A DNA stretch of 7,825 nucleotides from Oscillospiraceae bacterium (GCA_017646545.1 JAGCMI010000028.1:1-7825), one strand, 5' to 3'. Positions 1 to 5,795 are shown, counted from the stretch's first letter. Numbers and translations are program-made. The notes: generated by a model from the sequence alone, not told the origin.

Positions 1-525
1 ACGGTGATTCGGGATCTGCAGATGAAAGAACCCAGTATCGGCTCCGTGGAGCTGGTATCCGGCGAGATCGGTGACGATATTACGGCGTATTTTGCCCGCA
101 GCGAGCAGACCCCCACTGCCTGTGCCCTGGGTGTGCTGGTGGACCGGGATATGAGTGTCAAGGTAGCCGGCGGCTATCTGGTGCAGCTGCTGCCCGGCGC
201 TCCCGATGAGATCGTTGACAAGCTGGAAGAGGGCATCCGCCGTGCCGGTGCCGTGACTCCCATGCTGGAGGCCGGTATGACTCCCGAGGATATTCTGGGC
301 CAGGTCTGCGGTGATCTGGGTGTGCTGTTCTTTGAACCTCAGGAAGTGGAGTACAAGTGCTATTGCACCCGTGAGCGGGTGGAAGGCGCTCTGATCAGCC
401 TGGGCAAGGAAGAACTGGCTGAAATTGCCGCCGATGGAAAGCCTTTCCCCGTGGAATGCCAGTTCTGTGATACCGTTTATGAGTTCAATCCGGAAGATAT
501 TAAAAAATTAATCAAAAACGCTTGA
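1..525 (+). CDS. hslO: Hsp33 redox-regulated chaperone, C-terminal part (5' end outside window)
   Basis: This is the last 174 codons of Hsp33, a cytoplasmic holdase chaperone that is switched on by oxidative unfolding. The reading frame is open to the left edge, so the start and roughly the first 40% of the usual ~290-residue protein are missing. The visible part holds the end of the core domain and then the zinc switch: a CxC pair (Cys120 and Cys122 of the visible fragment) and a CxxC pair (Cys153 and Cys156), the four-cysteine zinc-binding signature of the family. The typical core segment GGYLVQLLPGA is also present. The stop codon TGA overlaps the -35 box of the first tRNA promoter, and no terminator is visible after the gene, so some hslO transcripts may run on into the tRNA cluster (inference). 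The family call is very secure. Confidence 0.95.
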   Translation, partial: TVIRDLQMKEPSIGSVELVSGEIGDDITAYFARSEQTPTACALGVLVDRDMSVKVAGGYLVQLLPGAPDEIVDKLEEGIRRAGAVTPMLEAGMTPEDILGQVCGDLGVLFFEPQEVEYKCYCTRERVEGALISLGKEELAEIAADGKPFPVECQFCDTVYEFNPEDIKKLIKNA

Positions 526-549
526 CAAATTAAAAAAGTCTGCTATAAT
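522..549 (+). promoter_or_regulatory. Promoter P1 of the tRNA operon
   Basis: TTGACA (522-527) and TATAAT (544-549) are separated by 16 bp; both boxes match the sigma-A/sigma-70 consensus perfectly. The -35 box overlaps the hslO stop codon at 523-525. The next genes downstream on this strand are the five tRNAs, about 140 bp away, with promoter P2 in between. Housekeeping stable-RNA operons often have such tandem promoters. Confidence 0.85.
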
Positions 550-591
550 CGGTGGAGTTGAGAGCACATGGCTCTGCGAAAACAGGAACTC

Positions 592-618
592 AAAAAAAGT
601 TGAAAAAACTTGAAAAAA
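592..618 (+). promoter_or_regulatory. Three phased A-tracts upstream of P2 (UP-element / curved DNA)
   Basis: Runs of 7, 6 and 6 adenines lie at 592-598, 603-608 and 613-618, separated by short GTTG or CTTG spacers. Their centres are about 10 bp apart, one helical turn. They sit directly before the P2 -35 box, at roughly -40 to -66 from the expected start. A-tracts in this phase bend DNA and can contact the RNA polymerase alpha C-terminal domains, as in rRNA and tRNA promoters. The pattern is seen directly; the function is inferred. Confidence 0.65.
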
Positions 619-622
619 GTTC

Positions 623-651
623 TTGACAAACAGAACAACATGATGTATAAT
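623..651 (+). promoter_or_regulatory. Promoter P2 of the tRNA operon
   Basis: TTGACA (623-628) and TATAAT (646-651) are separated by the optimal 17 bp; both hexamers are exact consensus. The expected start is about 657-659, some 32 bases before the mature 5' end of tRNA-Val. Together with the A-tracts upstream this should be the dominant promoter of the tRNA cluster. Confidence 0.9.
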
Positions 652-658
652 CAACCAC

Positions 659-685
659 GTCGCTGAGGGAAACACCTCAAACGAC
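659..685 (+). other. Leader hairpin in the tRNA precursor
   Basis: The short leader between P2 and tRNA-Val can fold into a hairpin: TGAGG (664-668) pairs with CCTCA (675-679) around a GAAACA loop, and GTCG (659-662) pairs with CGAC (682-685) across a small internal loop. It begins almost at the predicted transcription start and ends five bases before the mature tRNA. It may protect the 5' end or guide processing (inference). There is no U-run, so it is not a terminator. Confidence 0.45.
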
Positions 686-689
686 AAAC

Positions 690-765
690 GGGAGCATAGC
701 TCAGCTGGGAGAGCATCTGCCTTACAAGCAGGAGGTCACAGGTTCGAGCCCTGTTGTTCCCACCA
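690..765 (+). tRNA. tRNA-Val (anticodon UAC)
   Basis: A complete 76-nt cloverleaf. The acceptor GGGAGCA pairs with TGTTCCC (one G-U). The D stem is GCTC/GAGC. The anticodon loop CTTACAA gives TAC at 723-725, reading GUA valine codons. The T arm is ACAGG-TTCGAGC-CCTGT. The discriminator is A762, and CCA is encoded at 763-765. It is first in the five-tRNA operon, and six bases separate it from tRNA-Asp. Confidence 0.97.
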
Positions 766-771
766 CCACAT

Positions 772-848
772 GGCCTCGTGGTGCAGTCGGTTAGCACGCC
801 AGCCTGTCACGCTGGAGGTCGACGGTTCGAGTCCGGTCCGGGTCGCCA
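772..848 (+). tRNA. tRNA-Asp (anticodon GUC), with two stem mismatches
   Basis: A 77-nt cloverleaf with D stem GTGC/GCAC, anticodon stem CCAGC/GCTGG, loop CTGTCAC (anticodon GTC at 806-808), T loop TTCGAGT, discriminator G845 and encoded CCA at 846-848. The aspartate identity elements (GUC anticodon, G73) are present. Two stems are imperfect: in the acceptor C777 faces C839, next to two G-U pairs, and in the T stem A822 faces G836. Most bacterial tRNA-Asp genes pair fully at these places. The gene may still work, but it could be weakened, or the bases could be sequence errors. Confidence 0.9.
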
Positions 849-859
849 ATTTAACGCAT

Positions 860-887
860 TTGGGCCGAGCTTCAAGGCTCGGCCCAA
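860..887 (+). other. Perfect 11-bp hairpin between tRNA-Asp and tRNA-Phe
   Basis: The arm at 860-870 (TTGGGCCGAGC) is exactly complementary to 877-887 (GCTCGGCCCAA), with a six-base loop TTCAAG. The stem is GC-rich and very stable. It is not followed by a T-run, and tRNA-Phe starts three bases later, so it is not a standard terminator. A precursor-processing element or a weak attenuator is possible. The structure is certain; the role is unknown. Confidence 0.7.
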
Positions 888-890
888 GAT

Positions 891-966
<76 letters not shown>

Positions 967-969
967 TAT

Positions 970-1045
970 GCGGGTGTAGCTCATCCGGTAGAGCGCCACC
1001 TTGCCAAGGTGGAGGTAGCGAGTTCGAGCCTCGTCACCCGCTCCA
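970..1045 (+). tRNA. tRNA-Gly (anticodon GCC)
   Basis: A 76-nt cloverleaf with fully paired acceptor GCGGGTG/CACCCGC, D stem GCTC/GAGC, anticodon stem CCACC/GGTGG and loop TTGCCAA (anticodon GCC at 1003-1005). The T arm is GCGAG-TTCGAGC-CTCGT. The discriminator is U1042, typical for glycine, and CCA is encoded at 1043-1045. A terminator-like hairpin follows it. Confidence 0.97.
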
Positions 1046-1057
1046 ATAAAATAAAAT

Positions 1058-1082
1058 AGGAACGCACTGCGTTCCTGTTTTT
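1058..1082 (+). terminator. Terminator-like hairpin inside the tRNA cluster
   Basis: AGGAACGC (1058-1065) pairs with GCGTTCCT (1069-1076) around a three-base loop and is followed by G and five Ts (1078-1082). It resembles a weak or leaky intrinsic terminator between tRNA-Gly and tRNA-Cys. Only eight bases remain before tRNA-Cys, leaving no room for another promoter, so tRNA-Cys probably depends on read-through (inference). Confidence 0.65.
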
Positions 1083-1090
1083 ATAAACAT

Positions 1091-1165
1091 GGTGCTGTAG
1101 CCAAGTGGTAAGGCCCCGGTCTGCAAAACCGTTATTCGCCAGTTCAAATCTGGCCAGCACCTCCA
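1091..1165 (+). tRNA. tRNA-Cys (anticodon GCA)
   Basis: A 75-nt cloverleaf with fully paired acceptor GGTGCTG/CAGCACC, a three-pair D stem GCC/GGC and anticodon loop CTGCAAA (GCA at 1123-1125). The T arm is GCCAG-TTCAAAT-CTGGC. The discriminator U1162 is a cysteine identity base, and CCA is encoded at 1163-1165. The outermost anticodon-stem pair is C1116-U1132, a mild irregularity. It is the last gene of the cluster and runs straight into the terminator. Confidence 0.96.
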
Positions 1166-1200
1166 AAAAAGGACATCCGAAAGGATGTCCTTTTTCTTTT
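1166..1200 (+). terminator. Intrinsic terminator of the tRNA operon
   Basis: GGACATCC (1171-1178) and GGATGTCC (1183-1190) form a perfect 8-bp stem closed by a GAAA tetraloop (1179-1182). It is flanked by A-run 1166-1170 and T-run 1191-1195, followed by more Ts to 1200. It begins immediately after the tRNA-Cys CCA. Confidence 0.95.
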
Positions 1201-1217
1201 GCCTAATTTGCCTGAAC

Positions 1218-1249
1218 AAAAAACACGCTGCATAAGCAGCGTGTTTTTT
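1218..1249 (-). terminator. Terminator of the ridA/glmM operon (bidirectional shape)
   Basis: ACACGCTGC (1223-1231) pairs with GCAGCGTGT (1236-1244) around an ATAA loop, with six As on the left and a T-run on the right, so it can act on both strands. Read on the minus strand it lies 18 bases beyond the ridA stop codon and ends in a U-run. On the plus strand it is a second stop behind the tRNA terminator, so the two convergent operons are well insulated. Confidence 0.92.
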
Positions 1250-1267
1250 ATTATGCAAAGAAATGGA

Positions 1268-1648
1268 TTACTTAACAGCAATTGCCTCGATCTCCACGCG
1301 GGCAGCCTTGGGCAGCGCAGCCACCTGATAAGCAGCACGGGCAGGGAAGGGCTCGGAGAAGAATTCGGCATAAACAGCGTTCATGGCAGCGAACTCAGCA
1401 ATGTCAGCCAGCAGAACAGTGGTCTTGACCACATCCTTCATGCTCATGCCGTTGGCTTCCAGAATAGCCTTCATGTTGCTCAGACTCTGACGGGTCTGGG
1501 ATGCGATGTCTTCGCCGGCAAAAGCGCCGGTGGCAGGATCAATGGGCAGCTGACCGGAAACATAAACGGTGTTGCCGGCTTCCACAGCCTGAGAGTAGGG
1601 GCCGATGGCGGCAGGGGCATTGGAAGTGAAGATAGCTTTGTTGGACAT
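1268..1648 (-). CDS. ridA: RidA family 2-iminobutanoate/2-iminopropanoate deaminase
   Basis: A 126-residue protein, the full normal length of the YjgF/YER057c/UK114 (RidA) family. These small trimeric cytoplasmic proteins hydrolyse reactive enamine/imine intermediates made by PLP enzymes such as threonine dehydratase. Visible signatures are IGPYSQAV (Tyr18), [11 protein letters not shown] (29-38) and the C-terminal block [13 protein letters not shown] (102-114) with Arg104, the residue that binds the substrate carboxylate. It ends with the usual VEIEAIAVK. The position after Arg104 that is often cysteine in enterobacterial RidA is alanine here. The start is set by AAGGAG (1657-1662), 8 bases upstream. 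It lies 39 bp behind glmM on the same strand with no terminator between, so co-transcription is likely. The family is secure; the exact imine substrate is not. Confidence 0.95.
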   Translation of the reverse strand: MSNKAIFTSNAPAAIGPYSQAVEAGNTVYVSGQLPIDPATGAFAGEDIASQTRQSLSNMKAILEANGMSMKDVVKTTVLLADIAEFAAMNAVYAEFFSEPFPARAAYQVAALPKAARVEIEAIAVK

Positions 1649-1687
1649 GTGTTTTTCTCCTTATATAATATATAATCAGTTTTTGTA

Positions 1688-3076
1688 TTATACGCGGCAG
1701 TGACCTTGTGCGCAGATGACATCTACTACTTGGTCCACATATTGCTGGCATTCGAGTTTGGTGGCTGCTTCCACCATGACCCGGATGACCGGCTCTGTGC
1801 CGGATTCCCGTACCAGGATTCGTCCGGTGTTGCCCAGCTTTTGGGCGACATCTGCGATGGCAGCCTGCACAGCAGGATCGTTTTGAGCGGCGGGTTTATC
1901 CTTGACCCGCACATTTTTCAGTACTTGAGGATAGATGGTCAAACCGCTGCACAGTTCGCTGAGCTTTTTCTTCTTGGCCAGCATGACTTCCATCATCTTC
2001 AAGCTGGTGAGGATACCGTCACCGGTGGTGGCGTATTTGGAGATGATGATGTGGCCGCTTTGCTCACCGCCCAGACGGCAGTTGTTCTGCACCATATATT
2101 CGTACACATATTTATCGCCCACAGCGGTCTTAGCATAGTCGATGCCGACCTCGTCAAAGGCCTTGTACAGACCGAAATTGGACATCACCGTAGTCACCAC
2201 GGTGTTTTCCTCCAACTGGCCGGTGGAGCGCATATAGCTGCCCAGAATATAGAGAATGTGGTCGCCTGTGATAATGTTGCCCTTTTCGTCAATGCAAAGA
2301 CAGCGGTCCGCATCGCCATCATAGGCAAAGCCCACATCCAAAGCATTGTCTACCACATATTTCTGCAGCACCTCAATATGGGTGGAGCCGGCAGCCTGGT
2401 TGATGTTCAAGCCATCGGGTTCTGCATTAATCACATAGGTCTTAACGCCCAAAGCTTCAAAAACCAATCGGGCGATGTTCCAGGATGCACCGTTGGCGCA
2501 GTCCAGACCTACTTTCATACCCTTTAGAGAATACATGCCAAGGGAAATGAGATAACCCACATAACGGTTTCTGCCGGCAATGTGGTCCACGGTTCTGCCA
2601 ATGCCGTCCTGCTTGCCGTAGGGCAGTTCTGCCCATTTTTGACCGAATACTTCCAGACAGCCATCGAGGTAGGCTTCCACATAGGAGATGGTCTCGCTGT
2701 CCATTTTCTCGCCCTGGGAATTGATCAGCTTGATGCCATTGTCATAGAAGGGATTGTGGCTGGCGGAAATCATGACACCGCAGTCAAAATCCTCGGTCTT
2801 GGTCACATAGGCCACGGAGGGGGTGGTGGTAACGTGCAGCAGATATGCATCGGCACCGGAGGCAGTGATGCCTGCGGCCAGCGCATACTCAAACATATAG
2901 CTGGAGCGGCGAGTGTCCTTGCCGATGACGATTTTGGAAGGCTCCGTATCGCCTGCGCGGCGCTTTTGCTCGCCAAAGTACCAACCCAGAAAACGACCAA
3001 CCTTAAAAGCGTGGTCAGCGGTCAGATTTTCATTGGCTTCTCCACGGAAACCGTCGGTTCCGAAGTATTTACCCAT
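1688..3076 (-). CDS. glmM: Phosphoglucosamine mutase GlmM
   Basis: A 462-residue alpha-D-phosphohexomutase that converts glucosamine-6-phosphate to glucosamine-1-phosphate for UDP-GlcNAc and hence peptidoglycan. The order of motifs is canonical: N-terminal GTDGFRG (6-12), the phosphoserine loop MISASHNPFYDNG with catalytic Ser106, the Mg-binding loop DGDADR (253-258), the sugar loop GGEQSGH (336-342) and the phosphate loop RESGTEPVIRV (423-433). GEQSGH and the overall length favour GlmM over phosphomannomutase, although specificity cannot be proven by reading. The frame is open 47 codons further upstream, but AAGGAGG (3087-3093), 10 bases before the ATG at 3076, and the conserved MGKYFGTDGFRG start decide for this position; the extension would overlap the preceding gene. 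It begins 5 bp after that gene and is tightly coupled to it. Confidence 0.93.
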   Translation of the reverse strand: MGKYFGTDGFRGEANENLTADHAFKVGRFLGWYFGEQKRRAGDTEPSKIVIGKDTRRSSYMFEYALAAGITASGADAYLLHVTTTPSVAYVTKTEDFDCGVMISASHNPFYDNGIKLINSQGEKMDSETISYVEAYLDGCLEVFGQKWAELPYGKQDGIGRTVDHIAGRNRYVGYLISLGMYSLKGMKVGLDCANGASWNIARLVFEALGVKTYVINAEPDGLNINQAAGSTHIEVLQKYVVDNALDVGFAYDGDADRCLCIDEKGNIITGDHILYILGSYMRSTGQLEENTVVTTVMSNFGLYKAFDEVGIDYAKTAVGDKYVYEYMVQNNCRLGGEQSGHIIISKYATTGDGILTSLKMMEVMLAKKKKLSELCSGLTIYPQVLKNVRVKDKPAAQNDPAVQAAIADVAQKLGNTGRILVRESGTEPVIRVMVEAATKLECQQYVDQVVDVICAQGHCRV

Positions 3077-3081
3077 AATTG

Positions 3082-3741
3082 TCAAGCCTCCTTTTGAACG
3101 ATGGTTCCACCGGTTTTTACAATGCTGTTTTCCGGAATGACACCTCGCACGTTGCACAGCGGATATACACTGCAGTTGCGGCCGAGGATGGAGCCGGGAT
3201 TGAGGACACTGTTGCACCCCACCTCTACAAAGTCACCCAGCATGGCGCCGACTTTGCGCATACCGGTGGGGATCTCGGTTTCAGCATGAATGACCACATT
3301 GCTGCGGTCGGATTTTACATTGGAAGTGATGGAACCGGCACCCATGTGTGCCTTGTATCCCAAAATACTGTCGCCCACATAATTAAAATGGGGCACTTGC
3401 ACCTCGTCAAAGAGGATCACATTTTTCAGTTCTACGGAATTGCCCACCACGCAGCGCTCGCCCACCAGAGCAGAGCCCCGGATGAATGCGCCATGACGCA
3501 CTTCTGTGCCTGCACCAATGATACAAGGCGCGCCCAAATAGGCGGTGGGAGAGATGATTGCGGATTTGTGCGCCCAAACCCGGGGAGAAATCTGAATAAA
3601 TTCTTCCGGTGAAAGTGTTTGACCCAATTCTTCGATATATGCCCCAATGCCGGGCAGCGCCTGCCATGGATATTGAAAACCACGCAAATATTCGGCGCTT
3701 CGAGTATGGTTCAAGTCAAACAGTTCGTCAATGTGATACAT
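3082..3741 (-). CDS. Left-handed beta-helix protein, GlmU C-terminal-domain-like (putative sugar-phosphate acetyltransferase)
   Basis: A 219-residue protein made largely of hexapeptide repeats (about residues 52-205, e.g. IISPTAYLGAPCIIGAG and GCNSVLNPGSILGRNC), the left-handed beta-helix of acyl- and nucleotidyl-transferases. The segment PHFNYVGDSILGYKAHMGAG (117-136) closely resembles the GlmU acetyltransferase active-site stretch, with His118 at the place of the GlmU catalytic histidine. The N-terminal uridylyltransferase domain of GlmU (~230 residues) is absent; only a ~50-residue lead is present. Such proteins are commonly labelled UDP-GlcNAc pyrophosphorylase, which the missing domain does not support. 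It lies 5 bp before glmM, so acetylation of the GlmM product glucosamine-1-phosphate is a reasonable guess. The start at 3741 has AAAGG (3752-3756) upstream; an earlier in-frame ATG at 3792 lies upstream of the promoter -10 and is excluded. Confidence 0.82.
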   Translation of the reverse strand: MYHIDELFDLNHTRSAEYLRGFQYPWQALPGIGAYIEELGQTLSPEEFIQISPRVWAHKSAIISPTAYLGAPCIIGAGTEVRHGAFIRGSALVGERCVVGNSVELKNVILFDEVQVPHFNYVGDSILGYKAHMGAGSITSNVKSDRSNVVIHAETEIPTGMRKVGAMLGDFVEVGCNSVLNPGSILGRNCSVYPLCNVRGVIPENSIVKTGGTIVQKEA

Positions 3742-3780
3742 ATCATCACAGCCTTTCTGCCGGGTGTACCGGATGATAAA

Positions 3781-3809
3781 AGTATACCACATTCCCGGGG
3801 GAAAATCAA
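3781..3809 (-). promoter_or_regulatory. Promoter of the beta-helix protein-glmM-ridA operon
   Basis: Read on the minus strand, TTGATT (3804-3809) and TATACT (3781-3786) are 17 bp apart. A TG dinucleotide one base before the -10 makes it an extended -10 element. The predicted start near 3774 leaves a leader of about 33 bases before the start codon at 3741. The -35 box is touched by one copy of a 17-bp direct repeat. Confidence 0.8.
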
Positions 3810-3860
3810 TGCTCTGTATAAATTCCGGGGCAGGGGACTGAGGAATGCTCTGGTAAAATT
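3808..3860 (+). repeat. Imperfect 17-bp direct repeat in the divergent promoter region
   Basis: AATGCTCTGTATAAATT (3808-3824) and AATGCTCTGGTAAAATT (3844-3860) agree at 14 of 17 positions, including a run of nine, and their starts are 36 bp apart. A second short pair, ATTCCCGGGG (3791-3800) and ATTCCGGGG (3822-3830), is interleaved with it. The first copies overlap the spacer and -35 of the leftward promoter, so they could be regulator-binding sites; no regulator can be named. Confidence 0.55.
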
Positions 3861-3919
3861 ATACAGATTATGGAAGTGTTTTTCTACAACTGGAAATGGA
3901 CGATATGGCGGCTATAGGA

Positions 3920-3948
3920 TTGACGAGCGACAAAAATCTAAGTATTAT
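3920..3948 (+). promoter_or_regulatory. Promoter of the esterase-araC genes
   Basis: TTGACG (3920-3925) and TATTAT (3943-3948) are 17 bp apart, each one base off consensus. The expected start is near 3955, giving a leader of about 70 bases before the ATG at 4025. It diverges from the leftward promoter at 3781-3809. A loose catabolite-response-like sequence (3986-3999) lies inside the leader but is too degenerate to annotate. Confidence 0.75.
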
Positions 3949-4024
3949 GGTATTATTCTATGGACAAACTGAAGTCCTTACATGGATAAAACGGATTCAC
4001 ACATGGAGAAGAGGGGGAGAACCC

Positions 4025-4870
4025 ATGCACTTGGAACGAATTGACTTGTACAACTATTTTCAATATTCACCTCCCCGCGGTGCTTCGGCTACCCTTCAGG
4101 TGCTGAGTCCGACCATTCTTCCGCTGGGAGAGGAAAAGCGGCGCCGTCCTGCGGTGCTGATTTTACCCGGCGGTGGTTATGGGCATGTGTCACCTCGGGA
4201 AGCAGAGCCGGTTGCGCTCCATTTTGCTGCAAAGGGCTATGCGACCTTTACATTAAATTATTCCTGTGCGCCCCATCCCTTTCCGGTGGCGTTGCGGGAA
4301 GCGGCTATGGCCATGCGCTACATCCGCACCAATGCAGAAGCTTTTTCCATCCATCCTGGTATGGTGGCAGCGGTGGGGTTTTCTGCCGGTGGTCATCTTT
4401 GCGGGATGTTGGGCACCCTCTTTGATGCCCCGGAGGTGGCGGATATTGCTGCCGGTTACCTGTTGCGCCCCGATGCGTTGGGACTGTGCTATCCGGTGGC
4501 GGTTTCCTGGGGAAGGACCCACGAGGGAAGCTTCCAAAATCTTACCATGGGGGATGAGGCGCTTCGCAGCCGTCTTTCTTTGGAGAAATTGGTTCGTTCG
4601 GATATGCCTCCGGTTTTCCTTTGGCACACGCGGCAGGACGCATCCGTTCCTTGCCGCAATAGCTTGATTTTAGCTGCGGCGTTGGAAGAGGCAGATGTAT
4701 CCTTTGCGCTGCATATTTACCATACCGGTCCGCATGGCTTATCGGTGGCGGATGAAACCGTGTACACAGCATCATCGATTCCTGCCATCAGCCGGGATGT
4801 ACCGTGTTGGATGGATTCTATGATGGATTATTTCCGGGAGCTGGGCTTCCGCATTACAAATTTGGAGTAA
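4025..4870 (+). CDS. Alpha/beta-hydrolase, acetylesterase-like (probable intracellular pectin or oligosaccharide esterase)
   Basis: A 281-residue serine hydrolase. It has a glycine-rich oxyanion segment LPGGGYGHVS (47-56), the nucleophile elbow GFSAGGH with Ser120 (118-124), and a likely catalytic Asp205 in HTRQDASVP and His237 in TGPHGLS, all in the normal order for acetylxylan-esterase/acetylesterase-like alpha/beta hydrolases. The N-terminus MHLERIDLYNYF is polar and shows no signal peptide or membrane segment, so a cytoplasmic location is expected. The start is at 4025 behind GGGGAG (4014-4019); the frame stays open to 3896, but that codon lies upstream of the promoter. Located 5 bp before an araC gene and in line with kduI and a pectin methylesterase, it probably removes acetyl groups from imported pectic or hemicellulosic oligomers (inference). 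Substrate is not provable from sequence. Confidence 0.85.
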   Translation: MHLERIDLYNYFQYSPPRGASATLQVLSPTILPLGEEKRRRPAVLILPGGGYGHVSPREAEPVALHFAAKGYATFTLNYSCAPHPFPVALREAAMAMRYIRTNAEAFSIHPGMVAAVGFSAGGHLCGMLGTLFDAPEVADIAAGYLLRPDALGLCYPVAVSWGRTHEGSFQNLTMGDEALRSRLSLEKLVRSDMPPVFLWHTRQDASVPCRNSLILAAALEEADVSFALHIYHTGPHGLSVADETVYTASSIPAISRDVPCWMDSMMDYFRELGFRITNLE

Positions 4871-4875
4871 ATTAA

Positions 4876-5628
4876 ATGAACGATATTTTATTTGTGGGTG
4901 AACATCTTCGTACCTATGAGGTGCAATGGCATCAACATGATTACTGGGAACTGGTGTACTGCACTGTAGGTCAGGGATGTTTTCAATTTGAAAACGGTGC
5001 ATCCATCCAGTACAAGGAGGGAGATGCGGTGGCGATTCCACCTCATGAGCGCCACACCAATATCAGTGCACAGGGCTTTTGCAATTTGCATTTGACCATG
5101 GAGGATCCTGTTTTTCCTTTTCGTGGGGCATTCCGTGTCAGCGATGAAGAGGGCAATTTAAAACATGCCATCAACCAGGCAAAATACTATTTCCTCTCCG
5201 ATATCAATAAGCGTGAACTGGTGCTCAATGCCTTGGGAGAGTTGATTGCCAGCTATATGATTGTTTATCGGAGCAAAAATGAATTTTCTGCTCCCGTGGA
5301 GAGAATCCGAACCTTGATTCTGCGGAACTATGCCCAGGCGGATTTTGCTCTGGACGATGCGGTACGGGAAATGCCTTTCCACTATGATTACCTGAGAAAA
5401 CTCTTTAAAAAAGAGATGGGCATCACACCTTTGGAGTATATGACCAATCTGCGGATGAAAAAAGCGGAAAATCTGCTGTCAGCCATGTGGAGTCGGGAAT
5501 ATTCTGTTTCTGAGGTGGCGCAGATGTGCGGCTATGAGGATGCGCTGTATTTTTCCCGTGTGTTCAAAAAGAACTATGGATGTTCCCCGTCTAATTTCAC
5601 AAAACACTATACACCACATCCGAAATGA
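4876..5628 (+). CDS. AraC-family transcriptional regulator with N-terminal cupin sensor
   Basis: A 250-residue regulator. Residues about 15-75 form a cupin-like sugar-sensing domain (WHQHDYWELVYC, GDAVAIPPHERH). Residues about 142-245 form the double helix-turn-helix DNA-binding domain: helix pair one at FALDDAVREMPFHYDYLRKLF (two blocks, 157-177) and the highly typical second unit VSEVAQMCGY (211-220) followed by YFSRVFKKNYGCSPSNF (225-241). The N-terminal domain is short but complete. Its ribosome site GGAG (4864-4867) lies inside the last codons of the esterase gene, so the two are translationally close. It most likely activates the pectin/uronate genes to its right, where the promoter has a poor -35 box, in response to a uronate-type signal (inference). 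Confidence 0.95.
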   Translation: MNDILFVGEHLRTYEVQWHQHDYWELVYCTVGQGCFQFENGASIQYKEGDAVAIPPHERHTNISAQGFCNLHLTMEDPVFPFRGAFRVSDEEGNLKHAINQAKYYFLSDINKRELVLNALGELIASYMIVYRSKNEFSAPVERIRTLILRNYAQADFALDDAVREMPFHYDYLRKLFKKEMGITPLEYMTNLRMKKAENLLSAMWSREYSVSEVAQMCGYEDALYFSRVFKKNYGCSPSNFTKHYTPHPK

Positions 5629-5647
5629 AATGGTTGGCACAATGCTG

Positions 5648-5786
5648 AAAATTCTATAAAATTCTACGAAAAGAAAGTGAAAGAAAGCATTTTGCGGTAT
5701 AAAGCTAATTAATATGTGTGAAATGTGTCCAAAAATGGTTGTATTTCATATGGAGAATTTGTCCGTTTTGTGAATAAGCTGTGTCG
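5648..5786 (+). repeat. Short direct repeats upstream of the TIM-barrel-kduI promoter
   Basis: AAAATTCTA occurs twice exactly (5648-5656 and 5658-5666), 10 bp apart. TGTGTCC (5724-5730), TTTGTCC (5758-5764) and TGTGTCG (5780-5786) form a looser family; the last two start 22 bp apart, near the usual spacing of AraC half-sites, and end about 10 bp before the -35. They may be the regulator's binding sites, but short repeats in AT-rich DNA also occur by chance. Confidence 0.35.
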
Positions 5787-5795
5787 AATATGATA

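Noticed and set aside
1199..1675. Plus-strand open frame of 158 codons
   Set aside because: It is antisense to ridA, starts among terminators and matches no family; ridA is full length and conserved.
1700..3140. Plus-strand open frames of 62-275 codons opposite glmM
   Set aside because: These are shadows of a clearly conserved phosphohexomutase gene and show no recognisable domain.
3077..3217. 47-codon N-terminal extension of glmM
   Set aside because: It overlaps the upstream gene out of frame, and the AAGGAGG site plus conserved MGKYFGTDGFRG start point to 3076.
3986..3999. Catabolite-response-like sequence ATAAAACGGATTCA in the esterase leader
   Set aside because: Three positions differ from the consensus, including the first two, so it is too weak to annotate although a downstream roadblock site would make biological sense.
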